Below are positions 26,281-35,386 of a stretch of DNA of 64,000 nt, one piece after another. How positions within the stretch are numbered: the stretch's first letter is position 1; the number at the start of each line of letters is the position of its first letter. The notes under the pieces were generated by a model. That model did not search any database, was not told the DNA's origin, and saw only the letters and a program-made list of their open reading frames with translations. Made by a program: the position numbers and the translations under genes. Where the stretch lies: the NCBI GenBank assembly GCA_964449325.1, contig CAYUYJ010000001.1:186001-250000 (forward strand), read 5' to 3'. This stretch comes from RGIG3002 sp964449325. Lineage in GTDB: Bacteria; Bacillota; Clostridia; Lachnospirales; Lachnospiraceae.

Positions 26281-27399
26281 TTATAGTATAATAATATTCG
26301 CACAACTCATATCCGTTGCCAAATCATACACCTTCCCCGATGTCAGACCAAGTACCTTCGGTCTCAGGACGTAATGAGGACTGTTTTCAATGACCCTTGC
26401 CATTTCTCCGTTGCTAAGAGGTACATCACTTCCGACCGGATATAGAATCACACTTTCCAAGAAGCAGCGCATCACCTCAATATCCAATTCCTCTGTCATG
26501 GACATAATCATTTCTACCGCATCTCTGGGAGAAAAAGGCTTTTTATATGGTCTCTCCGTCACTAACGCATCATAAATGTCTGCCACGGAAATTATTTTGG
26601 CAAACAAATTGATTTTGCCTGCATTCACTCCCATCGGATAACCCTTTCCGTTCACCTTTTCATGATGCTGCAAAACCCCCATTTTAATATTATCCGAAAG
26701 ATCCTGTTTATTTTGCAGTACACGATAGCCCAAAACCGAATGCTGCTTCATCAAAGCAAACTCTTCGTCGGTAAGTTTCCCCGCTTTATTCAATACTTCG
26801 TTGGGAATCTGGGATTTTCCGATGTCATGCAAAAGGCCGGAAATTCCGATTTCATATACTTCCTCATTGCTGCAGCCATACTGCTTAGCAACAATCATGG
26901 ACATGGTTGCTACATCCACACTATGCTTAAAAGTATACTCGTCACTTACCTTAAGTGCACTGATATCGACTGCAATAGCATCGTTGTCAGAGATAGCTTT
27001 CATCAGGTCATCCGTAATACTTTTCGTAGCATCGGTAAAATTCTCCGAATTGGTATCCTGATACAAATACTGAATCCCTTCCGCTACTCTCTTTCGTACA
27101 CTTTCACTAAGCTTTACTTTTGCCGGATCATCGACCTTAATTTGTTCGTATTTCTTCTGTATCTCTTCTCTCACTTCGGGTGCTTCCGGCTCCTCTTCCT
27201 CCTCACCCTCCCGGATATATACACCGGGAACTCCCATTTTCCGTAATGATTCAATCAGGTAACTATCCAGTTGCGTATTTCTTGCAATAAGTACCCTGCC
27301 GGCTCTGTCAATGATAGCCTGGTCAATAATCATTCCGGGGTCTATGATTCTTGTCGCCACATATCGTCTTTTTATCAAACTACGCACCGCCTTTAACAT
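26281..27399 (-). CDS. HD-GYP domain protein, probable cyclic di-GMP phosphodiesterase
   Basis: Predicted hydrolase of cyclic di-GMP or related dinucleotides. An N-terminal region (residues 1-70, IIDPGMIIDQAIIDRAGRVLIARNTQLD) resembles the small domain that often precedes HD-GYP. The HD-GYP core at about 145-330 has HSVDVATM, GLLHDIGKSQIP with the metal-binding HD pair, KQHSVLGYRVL, QHHEKVNGKGYPMG carrying the GYP motif, and ISVADIYDALVTERPYKK. All key residues are present, so activity is likely. The start is not well supported by a ribosome binding site; downstream GTG or TTG codons are alternatives. In a flagellated organism it could affect motility versus attachment. Confidence 0.92.
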   Translation of the reverse strand: MLKAVRSLIKRRYVATRIIDPGMIIDQAIIDRAGRVLIARNTQLDSYLIESLRKMGVPGVYIREGEEEEEPEAPEVREEIQKKYEQIKVDDPAKVKLSESVRKRVAEGIQYLYQDTNSENFTDATKSITDDLMKAISDNDAIAVDISALKVSDEYTFKHSVDVATMSMIVAKQYGCSNEEVYEIGISGLLHDIGKSQIPNEVLNKAGKLTDEEFALMKQHSVLGYRVLQNKQDLSDNIKMGVLQHHEKVNGKGYPMGVNAGKINLFAKIISVADIYDALVTERPYKKPFSPRDAVEMIMSMTEELDIEVMRCFLESVILYPVGSDVPLSNGEMARVIENSPHYVLRPKVLGLTSGKVYDLATDMSCANIIIL

Positions 27400-27425
27400 C
27401 TGCTATTCTCTTAAGTTCACGTTCC

Positions 27426-28484
27426 TTATTCCCATACAGCTTCATAATTATAGGATACAACAATCTCATACATATTTTCCAGTCGTTCTTTATAATTTTC
27501 TTCCGTTATTTCGTTTTTTCCGTCCCGGATACACTGTTCCATATAATGATTGTACTCTTCCACATAATGACAGGTATCCATATACTTGTCCAGATCCGTT
27601 ATCATTTCGTATTCATCCTGAAAATAGAACACCCGTACATTGTCATAAGTCAGAAATTGCTCTATCGCATAAGCATCCGTATAAAGCTGTGCCTCCAACG
27701 TGCCGGCCAAAAGCTTTTTCTCCCAGTTCATAATACTGTAAGGAGAATAAACAATGATAAAACAGGTCTCTTCGTTTTCCTCAATAAAGGGAAGCAGATT
27801 AGACAGATTTTCCTCACATCGGGATATATACGCATCCTCTGCCGTCTTCTCCGCCGGAGGGTTCGCCTTGATATTCTCTCTGAAAGGTGCAGCATCTTTC
27901 AAAACCTGCTCTTTAGAAAAGGGAAATCTGCTGCTAAAATTATATGCCTCATCCACGTTCTCTTTCCTGCCTGTAACACGGTCAAATATCCTCTCTGCCG
28001 CTGCTTTCAGTGCATCCTTATTAAACAAATAATTCACATCGTCCAATAAAGTATCATTATATAAATATTCCGGTCTGTCAATAGCTTTCATGCCGCTGTC
28101 CGCAAGCATTTGGTAATCATCTACAGCAAGCACTACATTTTTCACCTGCCGTTCCCCTTCAAACACTTTCTCAAGGATTGCCTTTAAATCATCGGTGCCT
28201 GCCCCTTCATAAGAGAGCTTTACCGCCTTCCATGAAAAATCTTCATCAAACCATGATACGCGGAAATTTTCCGTCATGGAACTGCCCACGATGACACTGT
28301 CATACTCAAAATTTTCTGCCACACCCGGTGTCTGATAGATTTCATTATACAATATGGTCGGCATTCCAAACCACGGTTTATGATAATGATAAAACGGGTC
28401 AACAAGAAAAACCAACAATCCTCCAAGAAAAAGCAGGCTGAAAATTCCTATGATATTAATCCAAACAAACTTTTTGCAAGACAT
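27426..28484 (-). CDS. MBOAT-associated SGNH-like membrane-anchored protein
   Basis: 352 residues: one N-terminal transmembrane helix (IIGIFSLLFLGGLLVFLVDPFYHYH) and a large outer domain. VIVGSSMTENFRVSWFDE resembles the GDSL/SGNH block I with a nucleophilic Ser, and DTCHYVEEYNHYMEQ could supply the Asp-x2-His pair, as in DltD and AlgJ/X-type partners of membrane O-acyltransferases. It follows the MBOAT gene by 11 bases, which is why I read it as the partner that completes acyl transfer outside the cell. The substrate polymer is unknown. AGGAG precedes the ATG. Confidence 0.8.
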   Translation of the reverse strand: MSCKKFVWINIIGIFSLLFLGGLLVFLVDPFYHYHKPWFGMPTILYNEIYQTPGVAENFEYDSVIVGSSMTENFRVSWFDEDFSWKAVKLSYEGAGTDDLKAILEKVFEGERQVKNVVLAVDDYQMLADSGMKAIDRPEYLYNDTLLDDVNYLFNKDALKAAAERIFDRVTGRKENVDEAYNFSSRFPFSKEQVLKDAAPFRENIKANPPAEKTAEDAYISRCEENLSNLLPFIEENEETCFIIVYSPYSIMNWEKKLLAGTLEAQLYTDAYAIEQFLTYDNVRVFYFQDEYEMITDLDKYMDTCHYVEEYNHYMEQCIRDGKNEITEENYKERLENMYEIVVSYNYEAVWE

Positions 28485-28495
28485 CTGATTTTCTC

Positions 28496-29878
28496 CTAAA
28501 AATTAAAATACAAAAACGTAGCCACTTGGGATAGCCAGAAAACAGAGACGGTAAACAATACAATATCCGTCAGCGCAATTTTCCACGACAACGCTTTTTC
28601 CCGTACTCTTTCATGCGTATTTTTTGTAAACAACACTACGACAAGCATCAGGAAAAATCCGGCGAATTCCATCCACGGAACCGCTCCCTCTCCGTTAATC
28701 ATACGCCCAAACAGACTGAGTGCCTGTCCGACCGAATCTGCCCGGAAAAACACCCATGTTACATTGACAAAACCAAACGTCAATAAAACACCAAGCCATC
28801 TCGGCATTTTGAGCTTATCCCTTAATCCACTCTGTATATAAAGCCGGTACAGAACCTGTGCCCCTCCATGGAGCACACCCCACAGCACAAAGCTCCAGTC
28901 TGCGCCATGCCAGAAACCGCTCACCGTAAAAATAATCATAATATTAATATACGTCCTCAGTCTGCCTTTCCGGTTTCCGCCAAGCGGAATATAGAGGTAT
29001 GTAGTAAAAAACCGGGTCAGTGTCATATGCCAGCGTTTCCAGAATTCTCCGATACTTGCTGCCTTATAGGGCGAATTGAAGTTTATGGGAATATCAATAT
29101 GGAACAACTTTCCAAGACCTGCCGCCATGTCACAATAGCCGCTGAAGTCAAAATAAATCTGCATCGTATAGCTTAGCATCACACTGATAGCAGCCCATCT
29201 GCCCAATGACCAGATATCCGCATATCCCGCATCCACTATTTTCCCAAAAGTATCCGCAATCAGTACCTTTTTCGCCATTCCCATGGCAAAATACCGAATT
29301 CCTGCCGCAAGGCTTTCATAATGGATACTCTTTCTTTCCTTATCCTGAAACTGCGGAATCATTTCGCTGTGCAATACTATCGGTCCTGCAATAAGCTGCG
29401 GAAAAAAAGCTACAAAAAGTGCATAATCCAATATCCCGTAACGGGAGGTTGTCCTCTTATAGCTGTCAATCACAAAGGATACCTGCTGAAAAGTAAAAAA
29501 ACTGATTCCTAACGGAAGCGCAATCTGCAAAACCGGCAGGCTGCTTTTACATAATCGGTTAATATTTTCTGCAAAAAAGCCCAAATATTTGAAATACCCC
29601 AGTAATCCCAGATTAAAGACAATACCAAAAACAAGGCAGGTTTTGCGAAAACCTGCCCTTTTCTCCTGTGTCAGCATGTAATGAAGCCCATAGTTTATTC
29701 CGATACTTCCTATCAGTATCAGCGCGTAGCGCGGATTGTTGTACCCATAAAAGAAAAGGGACATTACGATTAACGCCGCTTTTGCTGCTTCAAACTTTCC
29801 AAAGTGATTCAATCCGTAATATAAAACCAAAGCTGCCGGTAAAAAAGCAAATATAAATATATAGGAATTAAATAACAT
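28496..29878 (-). CDS. MBOAT family membrane-bound O-acyltransferase
   Basis: Polytopic enzyme of the AlgI/DltB/PatA type that moves acyl groups (often acetyl or alanyl) across the membrane onto a surface polymer. About ten hydrophobic segments. Motifs are PLGISFFTFQQVSFVIDSYK, FFPQLIAGPIV, WKRWHMTLTRFFTTYLYIPLGGNRKG, and FTVSGFWHGADWSFVLWGVLHG with the conserved catalytic His. Length 460 is typical of AlgI-like proteins. dltA and dltC are absent nearby, so glycan acetylation is more likely than D-alanylation. It starts 3 bases after the S41 peptidase stop. Confidence 0.94.
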   Translation of the reverse strand: MLFNSYIFIFAFLPAALVLYYGLNHFGKFEAAKAALIVMSLFFYGYNNPRYALILIGSIGINYGLHYMLTQEKRAGFRKTCLVFGIVFNLGLLGYFKYLGFFAENINRLCKSSLPVLQIALPLGISFFTFQQVSFVIDSYKRTTSRYGILDYALFVAFFPQLIAGPIVLHSEMIPQFQDKERKSIHYESLAAGIRYFAMGMAKKVLIADTFGKIVDAGYADIWSLGRWAAISVMLSYTMQIYFDFSGYCDMAAGLGKLFHIDIPINFNSPYKAASIGEFWKRWHMTLTRFFTTYLYIPLGGNRKGRLRTYINIMIIFTVSGFWHGADWSFVLWGVLHGGAQVLYRLYIQSGLRDKLKMPRWLGVLLTFGFVNVTWVFFRADSVGQALSLFGRMINGEGAVPWMEFAGFFLMLVVVLFTKNTHERVREKALSWKIALTDIVLFTVSVFWLSQVATFLYFNF

Positions 29879-29880
29879 TT

Positions 29881-31176
29881 CTATTGTTCCTTATCTATCA
29901 AATTCTGTAACACTTTCTTTGCTTCCTCTAACTGGTTATCAATCTTTTTGTCATAATAACTTTCACTGTCAAATTCGCATACTACATCCGGTTCTATGCC
30001 GATTCCGTGAATATTGCTTCCGTTCGGTGTGAAATAACTGCTTACTGTCAGCTTCACGGCAGAACCGTCCTGCAAGCTGATAATTCGCTGTACAATTCCC
30101 TTTCCGTAGGAAGTCGTTCCCACCAATGTACCGATTTGGTAATCTTTAATTGCCCCTGCCAGAATTTCAGAAGCACTTGCAGAATTGCCATTGATTAATA
30201 CCACCAAAGGAATTTCCAACTGTTTGGTTCCGTCACAGCTGTATTCTGTCTTTTTTCCGTAACGGTCTTCCGTGTATACAATCAACCCTTGCGGCAAAAG
30301 TTCCCTTGCAATATCTACCACTGCATTTAAGTTTCCTCCGGGATTGCTGCGCAAATCCAATATCAGTCCTTTTACATCAGAACCCTTGCATACTGCAAGC
30401 GCCTCCGTAAATTGATCCACCGTAATATCATCAAATTCGGTAATCTGTATGTAGCCCATACCATTGTCGTAAACCTCATAATTTACCGTAGGGCTTTCTA
30501 CTTTACTTCGTACAATATCCACCTCCACGTAATCGTTCTCCCCTTCTCTGATTAACGTCAGATGAACAACGGTTCCTTCCTCTCCTTTAATCCTGGATAC
30601 GATTTCGGTCAATTCCAATCCTGCCGCACTTTCTCCATCTACCTCATAAATCAGATCTCCCTCACGGAGATTGGCAGCTTCTGCCGGAGTACCTGTGATA
30701 ACACCACTGATTTGCCCGAGTCCGGTGGTCTTATCAATACTCACATAAGCACCGATTCCGTAGTAGATTCCTTCCGTCTGCTGCATGATTTCTACCAGTT
30801 CTTCTTCGGAATAGTAGGTGGAATAAGGATCTCCCAAAGCTTCCACCATGCCGTCATAAATGCCGTCCTCCATTACCTTTTGGTCAACATCTTCTTCATA
30901 GTAATAATAGTCAATCACCTTTTCAATTGCCTGTATCTTCTGTACCACATCATCATTGACTATGCTTTCCTCTGTTTCTCCTTCTTCCGCATCAGAAAAT
31001 TTACCCTTTTGTGCGACCTGAACTGCTGCACTGTTCTGATAAATAAGCACAACCTGCTTAATGCAGAAAGCAATCGTCATAATGAGTACTGCCGCCATTA
31101 CTCCGGTAAATACTCCGTTTAGAAAGCTTTTTCTCTGCCCTTTATTTTCCTTTTCCCTTTTCTCATTCTCTTCCAT
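29881..31176 (-). CDS. S41 (C-terminal processing, CtpA-like) peptidase
   Basis: Membrane-anchored serine protease facing outward. One N-terminal helix (GVFTGVMAAVLIMTIAFCI), then a PDZ domain (about 110-190, QISGVITGTPAEAANLREGDLIYEVDG) and the S41 core. The catalytic Ser lies in INGNSASASEILAGA and the general-base Lys, 25 residues on, in TTSYGKGIVQ. I chose the ATG at 31176, with AAAGG nine bases upstream; an ATG at 31200 abuts the previous stop codon and could also be used. It comes last in the ftsE-ftsX-M23-S41 run and may process wall-hydrolase or division proteins. Confidence 0.94.
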   Translation of the reverse strand: MEENEKREKENKGQRKSFLNGVFTGVMAAVLIMTIAFCIKQVVLIYQNSAAVQVAQKGKFSDAEEGETEESIVNDDVVQKIQAIEKVIDYYYYEEDVDQKVMEDGIYDGMVEALGDPYSTYYSEEELVEIMQQTEGIYYGIGAYVSIDKTTGLGQISGVITGTPAEAANLREGDLIYEVDGESAAGLELTEIVSRIKGEEGTVVHLTLIREGENDYVEVDIVRSKVESPTVNYEVYDNGMGYIQITEFDDITVDQFTEALAVCKGSDVKGLILDLRSNPGGNLNAVVDIARELLPQGLIVYTEDRYGKKTEYSCDGTKQLEIPLVVLINGNSASASEILAGAIKDYQIGTLVGTTSYGKGIVQRIISLQDGSAVKLTVSSYFTPNGSNIHGIGIEPDVVCEFDSESYYDKKIDNQLEEAKKVLQNLIDKEQ

Positions 31177-31200
31177 TTCCGTTTTCCTTTCCGGTCTCAT

Positions 31201-32424
31201 CTATTTTGACAAATAGCTCCAAGGGCTGACATAGCTTCCGTTCAAACGAACACCAAAATGAAGGTGCGGGCCTGTGGAACGCCCTGTAGAACCTACTGCC
31301 GCAATCTTCTGTCCTTTTACAACAACGTCCCCCTTATTTACATACAATGCAGAAGCATGCATATAAATGGTATACAAATCATTTCCATGATCTATCATGA
31401 CATAATTTCCCATAGATCCATTGTATGCGGATGCCACAACCTTTCCATCATACGCTGCAAGAATGGAAGAACCGCTTGGGGCAGCTAAATCAATTCCATT
31501 ATGAAATTTCTCTATTCCCAGCGTGGGATGCATACGGTTTCCGTAATCATCCGAAATTCGCTTATAGTCCGGACAAGGCCATGCAAACATACCCCCGTCA
31601 TAAGTAATAACGCTTTCGTTTTCCGCAAGCAACCTTGCTTTTTCCTCGGCAACCGCCTTCTCCAAAGCAGATATAACCGCATTCTGCTCAGCAATATCCG
31701 CTTCATATTCTTTGATGGCAGCTTCTTTGTTATTAATATCAGACTGGTATGCAACAATCTGTTGTTCTTTCTGTCCGATCAAATCCTCTAATGCCGCCTG
31801 TTCGGCAACTACACCTGCCTTGGCTTCATCCAGAATTGCCTTTTCCGTTTCCAGTTCCTCTTTATAAAGCTGAATCATCTGGCTGTTTAAAGCGTATTCA
31901 TCCAGCATCTTTCTATCATATGCGGAAAGCTGTTCAATATAGTCCGCTTTGTTCAGTATTTCTCCAAAGCTTTCTGATGCAAAAAGCATATCCAGATAAA
32001 AATTATCACCGCTTTCATACATAAATTTAATGCGAACCTTCATTGCCTCATACTGTTCCTGCTCGACTTTCTGGGCTTCTTCAAGATTTTTTTCGGTTTC
32101 TGAAATTTCAGCCTCTTTATCCGCTATCAGCTGTTTCAATTCCTCAATTTTTTTTTCTATGCTCGCCAGATTATTATCCAGTTCCTGCACGTATTTCGTC
32201 AAATCGTTTTTGGAATTTTCCAGTTCTTCTTTTATCTTTTTTAAGTCTGTCAACCCGTTTTGTAATTCTTTCTTTTCCTTCTCTGCTTCCTCTATCTGTC
32301 CTTCCATTTCTTTTATACTTTCTGAGGTAAGTTCCTTTGCCGCACTGCTGTTTCCCGTATAAGCCCCAAATCCTGTCACCAGCCCTACGGCCAACATAGC
32401 GATTACTATCTTTCTATATTTCAT
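31201..32424 (-). CDS. Coiled-coil M23 peptidase (EnvC/PcsB-like cell wall hydrolase)
   Basis: Secreted protein of 407 residues: signal peptide (KIVIAMLAVGLVTGFGAYTG), a long coiled coil from about 30 to 270 (many EEAEKEKKELQ-type heptads), then an M23 endopeptidase domain. The zinc ligands are intact: FHNGIDLAAP (His-x3-Asp) and GPHLHFGVR (His-x-His). A catalytic M23 domain behind a coiled coil, next to ftsEX, matches the hydrolases or activators that FtsEX controls during septum splitting. Unlike E. coli EnvC, which is degenerate, this one should cut peptide crosslinks itself. Confidence 0.94.
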   Translation of the reverse strand: MKYRKIVIAMLAVGLVTGFGAYTGNSSAAKELTSESIKEMEGQIEEAEKEKKELQNGLTDLKKIKEELENSKNDLTKYVQELDNNLASIEKKIEELKQLIADKEAEISETEKNLEEAQKVEQEQYEAMKVRIKFMYESGDNFYLDMLFASESFGEILNKADYIEQLSAYDRKMLDEYALNSQMIQLYKEELETEKAILDEAKAGVVAEQAALEDLIGQKEQQIVAYQSDINNKEAAIKEYEADIAEQNAVISALEKAVAEEKARLLAENESVITYDGGMFAWPCPDYKRISDDYGNRMHPTLGIEKFHNGIDLAAPSGSSILAAYDGKVVASAYNGSMGNYVMIDHGNDLYTIYMHASALYVNKGDVVVKGQKIAAVGSTGRSTGPHLHFGVRLNGSYVSPWSYLSK

Positions 32425-32434
32425 CTACTTATTC

Positions 32435-33334
32435 CTATACATGCAAATGTTTTCTAACCGTCGTGATACTTCCCAAAAATCCGATTCCAACGCCCACAAT
32501 AACTGAAATAGGGGCTAAAACATTAAAAATTGTTTCCACGGACAAAAACTGGAGCAACTGGGATAACATAGCAAACCGTTCCACTACATATTCGATTACC
32601 TGATTATACAGAAAATAAATAAGTCCAAGGGGAATCAGGGCTCCAATCAGTCCAATCAAAATACCCTCAATCACGAAAGGGGAACGGACAAAGAAATCCG
32701 TTGCACCAATATACTTCATTATATTAATTTCTTCCTTACGCACAGAAATACCAATCGTAACCGTATTGCTTATTAAGAATACGGAAACAGCAAGAAGTAT
32801 GGCAATAATTCCCACGGAAATATAACTGATTAACGCATTGACACCACTTAAGGTAGTTGCTGTTACCTCTGATTTATTAATCCGCCGTATTCCCTCAACC
32901 GATTCCAGATAAGTAACCAATGCACTCTGCATAGATACATCACTAAGATAAATCTGATAGTTCATGGAATTTGCAAGCGGGTTTTCGGTAAAGCCGTCCG
33001 CATATTCTCCCAAATATTCTCCTTTAAAACTATCCCACGCTTCATCTGCGGAAATAAATACTACCTTCGATACTTCCACACGTTTACTGATCATATCACC
33101 GATTTCCGCAATGCGTTCATCGGATACTCCTTCATCAAAAAATACCGTTACCGATACCCCTTCTTCAGCCGTCTTTACAATATGCTGAAAGTTAACAACA
33201 ATGGCATAAAAAACGCCAAACAAAAACAGGCAGGCGCTGATAGTCGCAATGGAAGCAAGGGAAAACCACTTGTTTCTGAAAATATTTCCGAAGCCCTGCT
33301 TCAAGGTATAAAAAAATGTCCTAATCTTCTTCAT
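32435..33334 (-). CDS. ftsX: Cell division protein FtsX
   Basis: Membrane partner of FtsE that transmits ATP hydrolysis to a wall hydrolase. Four transmembrane helices: one after the N-terminal TLKQGFGNIFRNKWFSLASIATI, then three in the C-terminal half. A large extracellular loop (about 50-165) has the FtsX pattern VSVTVFFDEGVSDERIAEIGDMI. Length about 299. I chose the ATG at 33334 (AGGTGG upstream); a GTG 12 bases earlier is in frame. It overlaps the end of ftsE by 14 bases, so translation is coupled. Confidence 0.96.
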   Translation of the reverse strand: MKKIRTFFYTLKQGFGNIFRNKWFSLASIATISACLFLFGVFYAIVVNFQHIVKTAEEGVSVTVFFDEGVSDERIAEIGDMISKRVEVSKVVFISADEAWDSFKGEYLGEYADGFTENPLANSMNYQIYLSDVSMQSALVTYLESVEGIRRINKSEVTATTLSGVNALISYISVGIIAILLAVSVFLISNTVTIGISVRKEEINIMKYIGATDFFVRSPFVIEGILIGLIGALIPLGLIYFLYNQVIEYVVERFAMLSQLLQFLSVETIFNVLAPISVIVGVGIGFLGSITTVRKHLHV

Positions 33335-34061
33335 CAATATATCCACCTTTTTCTTCGTCGCTTACAATGACACCCTTTTTCATGGTAACTACACGTTTCT
33401 GCATGGCATTTACAATTTCCCTGTTATGGGTAACTACCAGCACGGTAGTTCCTGCTTCATTGATTTCCTCCAGCAACTTCATGATTTCCCATGAATTTTT
33501 CGGATCCAGATTTCCGGTCGGCTCGTCCGCCAAAAGAATAGACGGTTTATTAACTAAAGCTCTTGCCAGCGCCACACGCTGTTGCTCACCACCGGAAAGC
33601 TGCTTTGGTTTTGCCTTATATTTTCCTGCCAATCCCACTGTTGCCAGAATGGACGGCACATTTTTCTTCATTTCCTTCGTCGGTGTCTCAACAATTCTTT
33701 GTGCAAATGCTACATTTTCATACACATTCCTGTCCTTCAACAACCGGAAATCCTGAAATACAATTCCCAGATTTCTTCTGAATTTGGGTATTTTCCTGTG
33801 GCGGATTCTTGTCAAATCATAATCCATAACACGAATATTTCCTTCAGTAGGTGTCAATTCCCTTAAAAGCAATTTAATCAATGTGGATTTTCCGGAACCA
33901 CTGTCTCCTACTATAAATACAAACTCTCCCCTGTTTATATGAAGCGTTACCCCGTTCAATGCGGGTGCCCCGGTAGAATATGCCTTACTTACGTTTTCCA
34001 GCGTAATGATTTCATCTGCCGAAACCGCTTTGATTGTTCCTCTTTTTCTTCTGCTCTGCAC
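33321..34061 (-). CDS. ftsE: Cell division ATP-binding protein FtsE
   Basis: Cytoplasmic ABC ATPase. Walker A GDSGSGKSTLIKLLL, Q-loop VFQDFRLL, signature LSGGEQQRVALARAL, Walker B ILLADEPTGNLDP and switch His in VLVVTHNREIV are all present. The start is a GTG. Two in-frame GTGs (34070 and 34061) are possible; I prefer 34061 because AGAGG lies at a workable distance from it. It lies 11 bases downstream of the PucR-type regulator and overlaps ftsX. Confidence 0.96.
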   Translation of the reverse strand: MQSRRKRGTIKAVSADEIITLENVSKAYSTGAPALNGVTLHINRGEFVFIVGDSGSGKSTLIKLLLRELTPTEGNIRVMDYDLTRIRHRKIPKFRRNLGIVFQDFRLLKDRNVYENVAFAQRIVETPTKEMKKNVPSILATVGLAGKYKAKPKQLSGGEQQRVALARALVNKPSILLADEPTGNLDPKNSWEIMKLLEEINEAGTTVLVVTHNREIVNAMQKRVVTMKKGVIVSDEEKGGYIDEED

Positions 34062-34072
34062 TTTACTCACCT

Positions 34073-35158
34073 CTAATATTCAAATGATTCCATATATTTC
34101 ATGTATTTTACAACCATAAGCGCAATTTTAAAGGTAATGGCATCCTCAAAAACGCGCAAATCAAGCCCCGTGCTCTTTTGCAGCTTATCCAGCCGGTAAA
34201 CAAGCGTATTCCTATGGATAAAAAGCTGTCTTGAAGTCTCGGATACATTCAGACTGTTTTCAAAAAATTTATTAATTGTCATTAATGTTTCTTCGTCAAA
34301 TTCGTCCGGACTCTTTCCCCCGAAAATCTCTTTGATAAACATTTTGCAAAGAGGGATGGGAAGCTGATAAATCAGACGTCCGATTCCCAGTTCGCTGTAA
34401 GCAATAACATCCCTTTCATCAAAGAATATCTTTCCTACATCCAACGCCATCTTAGCTTCCTTATAGGAACGGCTGACCTCTTTCAGCTCATGTACAACGG
34501 TTCCGTAAGAAATATGTACATTTTTAATTCCTTCATTCGCCAAAAACGCCACCACTGCTCTTGCTGCCCTGTCAATATCCCTGCTGCTGTCTCCTTCTGA
34601 AAGATCCTTTACTACTATAACATTATTTTCATCTACTGCAGTAATGAAATCTTTGCTATTACTTCCATAATTTGTGCGAACGATTTCCAGCGCATTATTA
34701 TCCTTTCCGTTATCGGACTCTACAATCATGACAACCCTTTTTACATCTGTCTGGATATGCAGTTTCTTTGCACGGCTGTAAATATCCACAAGCAGGAGGT
34801 TGTCTAAAAGCAGATTTTTTATAAAATTATCTTTATCAAACCGCTCCTTGTAAGCTACCATGAGACTCTGTATCTGGAATGCGACCATTTTACCCAGCAT
34901 ATAGACATCCTCTCCTGCTCCGCCGGCAACCATGATATACTCCAACTGCTGCTCATCAAATATTTTGAAATATTGGTAGCCTTGAATTTCCTGTGAATCA
35001 GCAGGAGAAGCGGCAAACTCCATTGCCGGCTTCGTGCATTCCTCCATATTCGCTGTAGACGCAACCTCTTTTCCGTCCGTATCAATTACACACAGCTCTA
35101 CACGGGCAATCGCTTTCAATCCTTCGATTGTATTCTGTAATATCTGGTTTGATATCAT
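34073..35158 (-). CDS. PucR/CdaR-family (sugar diacid type) transcriptional regulator
   Basis: About 361 residues. The middle part (roughly 120-260) has the GGDEF-like fold of these regulators; the C-terminus has the PucR helix-turn-helix FFENSLNVSETSRQLFIHRNTLVYRLDKLQKSTGLDLRVFEDAITFKIALMV. The N-terminal part may be a sensing domain (ARVELCVIDTDGKEVASTAN). Double ATG at the start; GGGAGGG fits the second (35158), 7 bases away. Directly upstream of ftsEX with its own promoter, an arrangement that suggests it is co-expressed with the division genes. Its target and ligand are unknown. Confidence 0.9.
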   Translation of the reverse strand: MISNQILQNTIEGLKAIARVELCVIDTDGKEVASTANMEECTKPAMEFAASPADSQEIQGYQYFKIFDEQQLEYIMVAGGAGEDVYMLGKMVAFQIQSLMVAYKERFDKDNFIKNLLLDNLLLVDIYSRAKKLHIQTDVKRVVMIVESDNGKDNNALEIVRTNYGSNSKDFITAVDENNVIVVKDLSEGDSSRDIDRAARAVVAFLANEGIKNVHISYGTVVHELKEVSRSYKEAKMALDVGKIFFDERDVIAYSELGIGRLIYQLPIPLCKMFIKEIFGGKSPDEFDEETLMTINKFFENSLNVSETSRQLFIHRNTLVYRLDKLQKSTGLDLRVFEDAITFKIALMVVKYMKYMESFEY

Positions 35159-35237
35159 CATTAACCCTCCCTGAATTATAGGCAATTTATACAATATTTT
35201 TAAATCCTAAAAAGTCAGATTTTTATTCTCAGATTAT

Positions 35238-35266
35238 ATTTTAATTCAAATGCACAAAAAAGACAA
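35238..35266 (-). promoter_or_regulatory. Predicted promoter for the PucR-ftsEX-M23-S41 run
   Basis: TTGTCT, 17-base spacer, TAAAAT, about 80 bases before the regulator gene. An overlapping TATAAT 4 bases away gives an alternative -10. Confidence 0.45.
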
Positions 35267-35364
35267 CCTTGAATCATCATATTTTTATGCACTTTTAATG
35301 TTTTTTGTAGGAATTATGTCCCTTTTCTTATTTAGCAAACTTCACAATTCGTCCAAAAAAGAAA

Positions 35365-35386
35365 GAGACGGCATTTACTCCGTCTC
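35365..35386 (-). terminator. Intrinsic terminator of the WecG/TagA-like gene
   Basis: Perfect 7-bp stem GAGACGG/CCGTCTC with an eight-base loop and TTTCTTTTTT after it on the minus strand; the stem overlaps the gene's last codons and stop. Confidence 0.85.
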
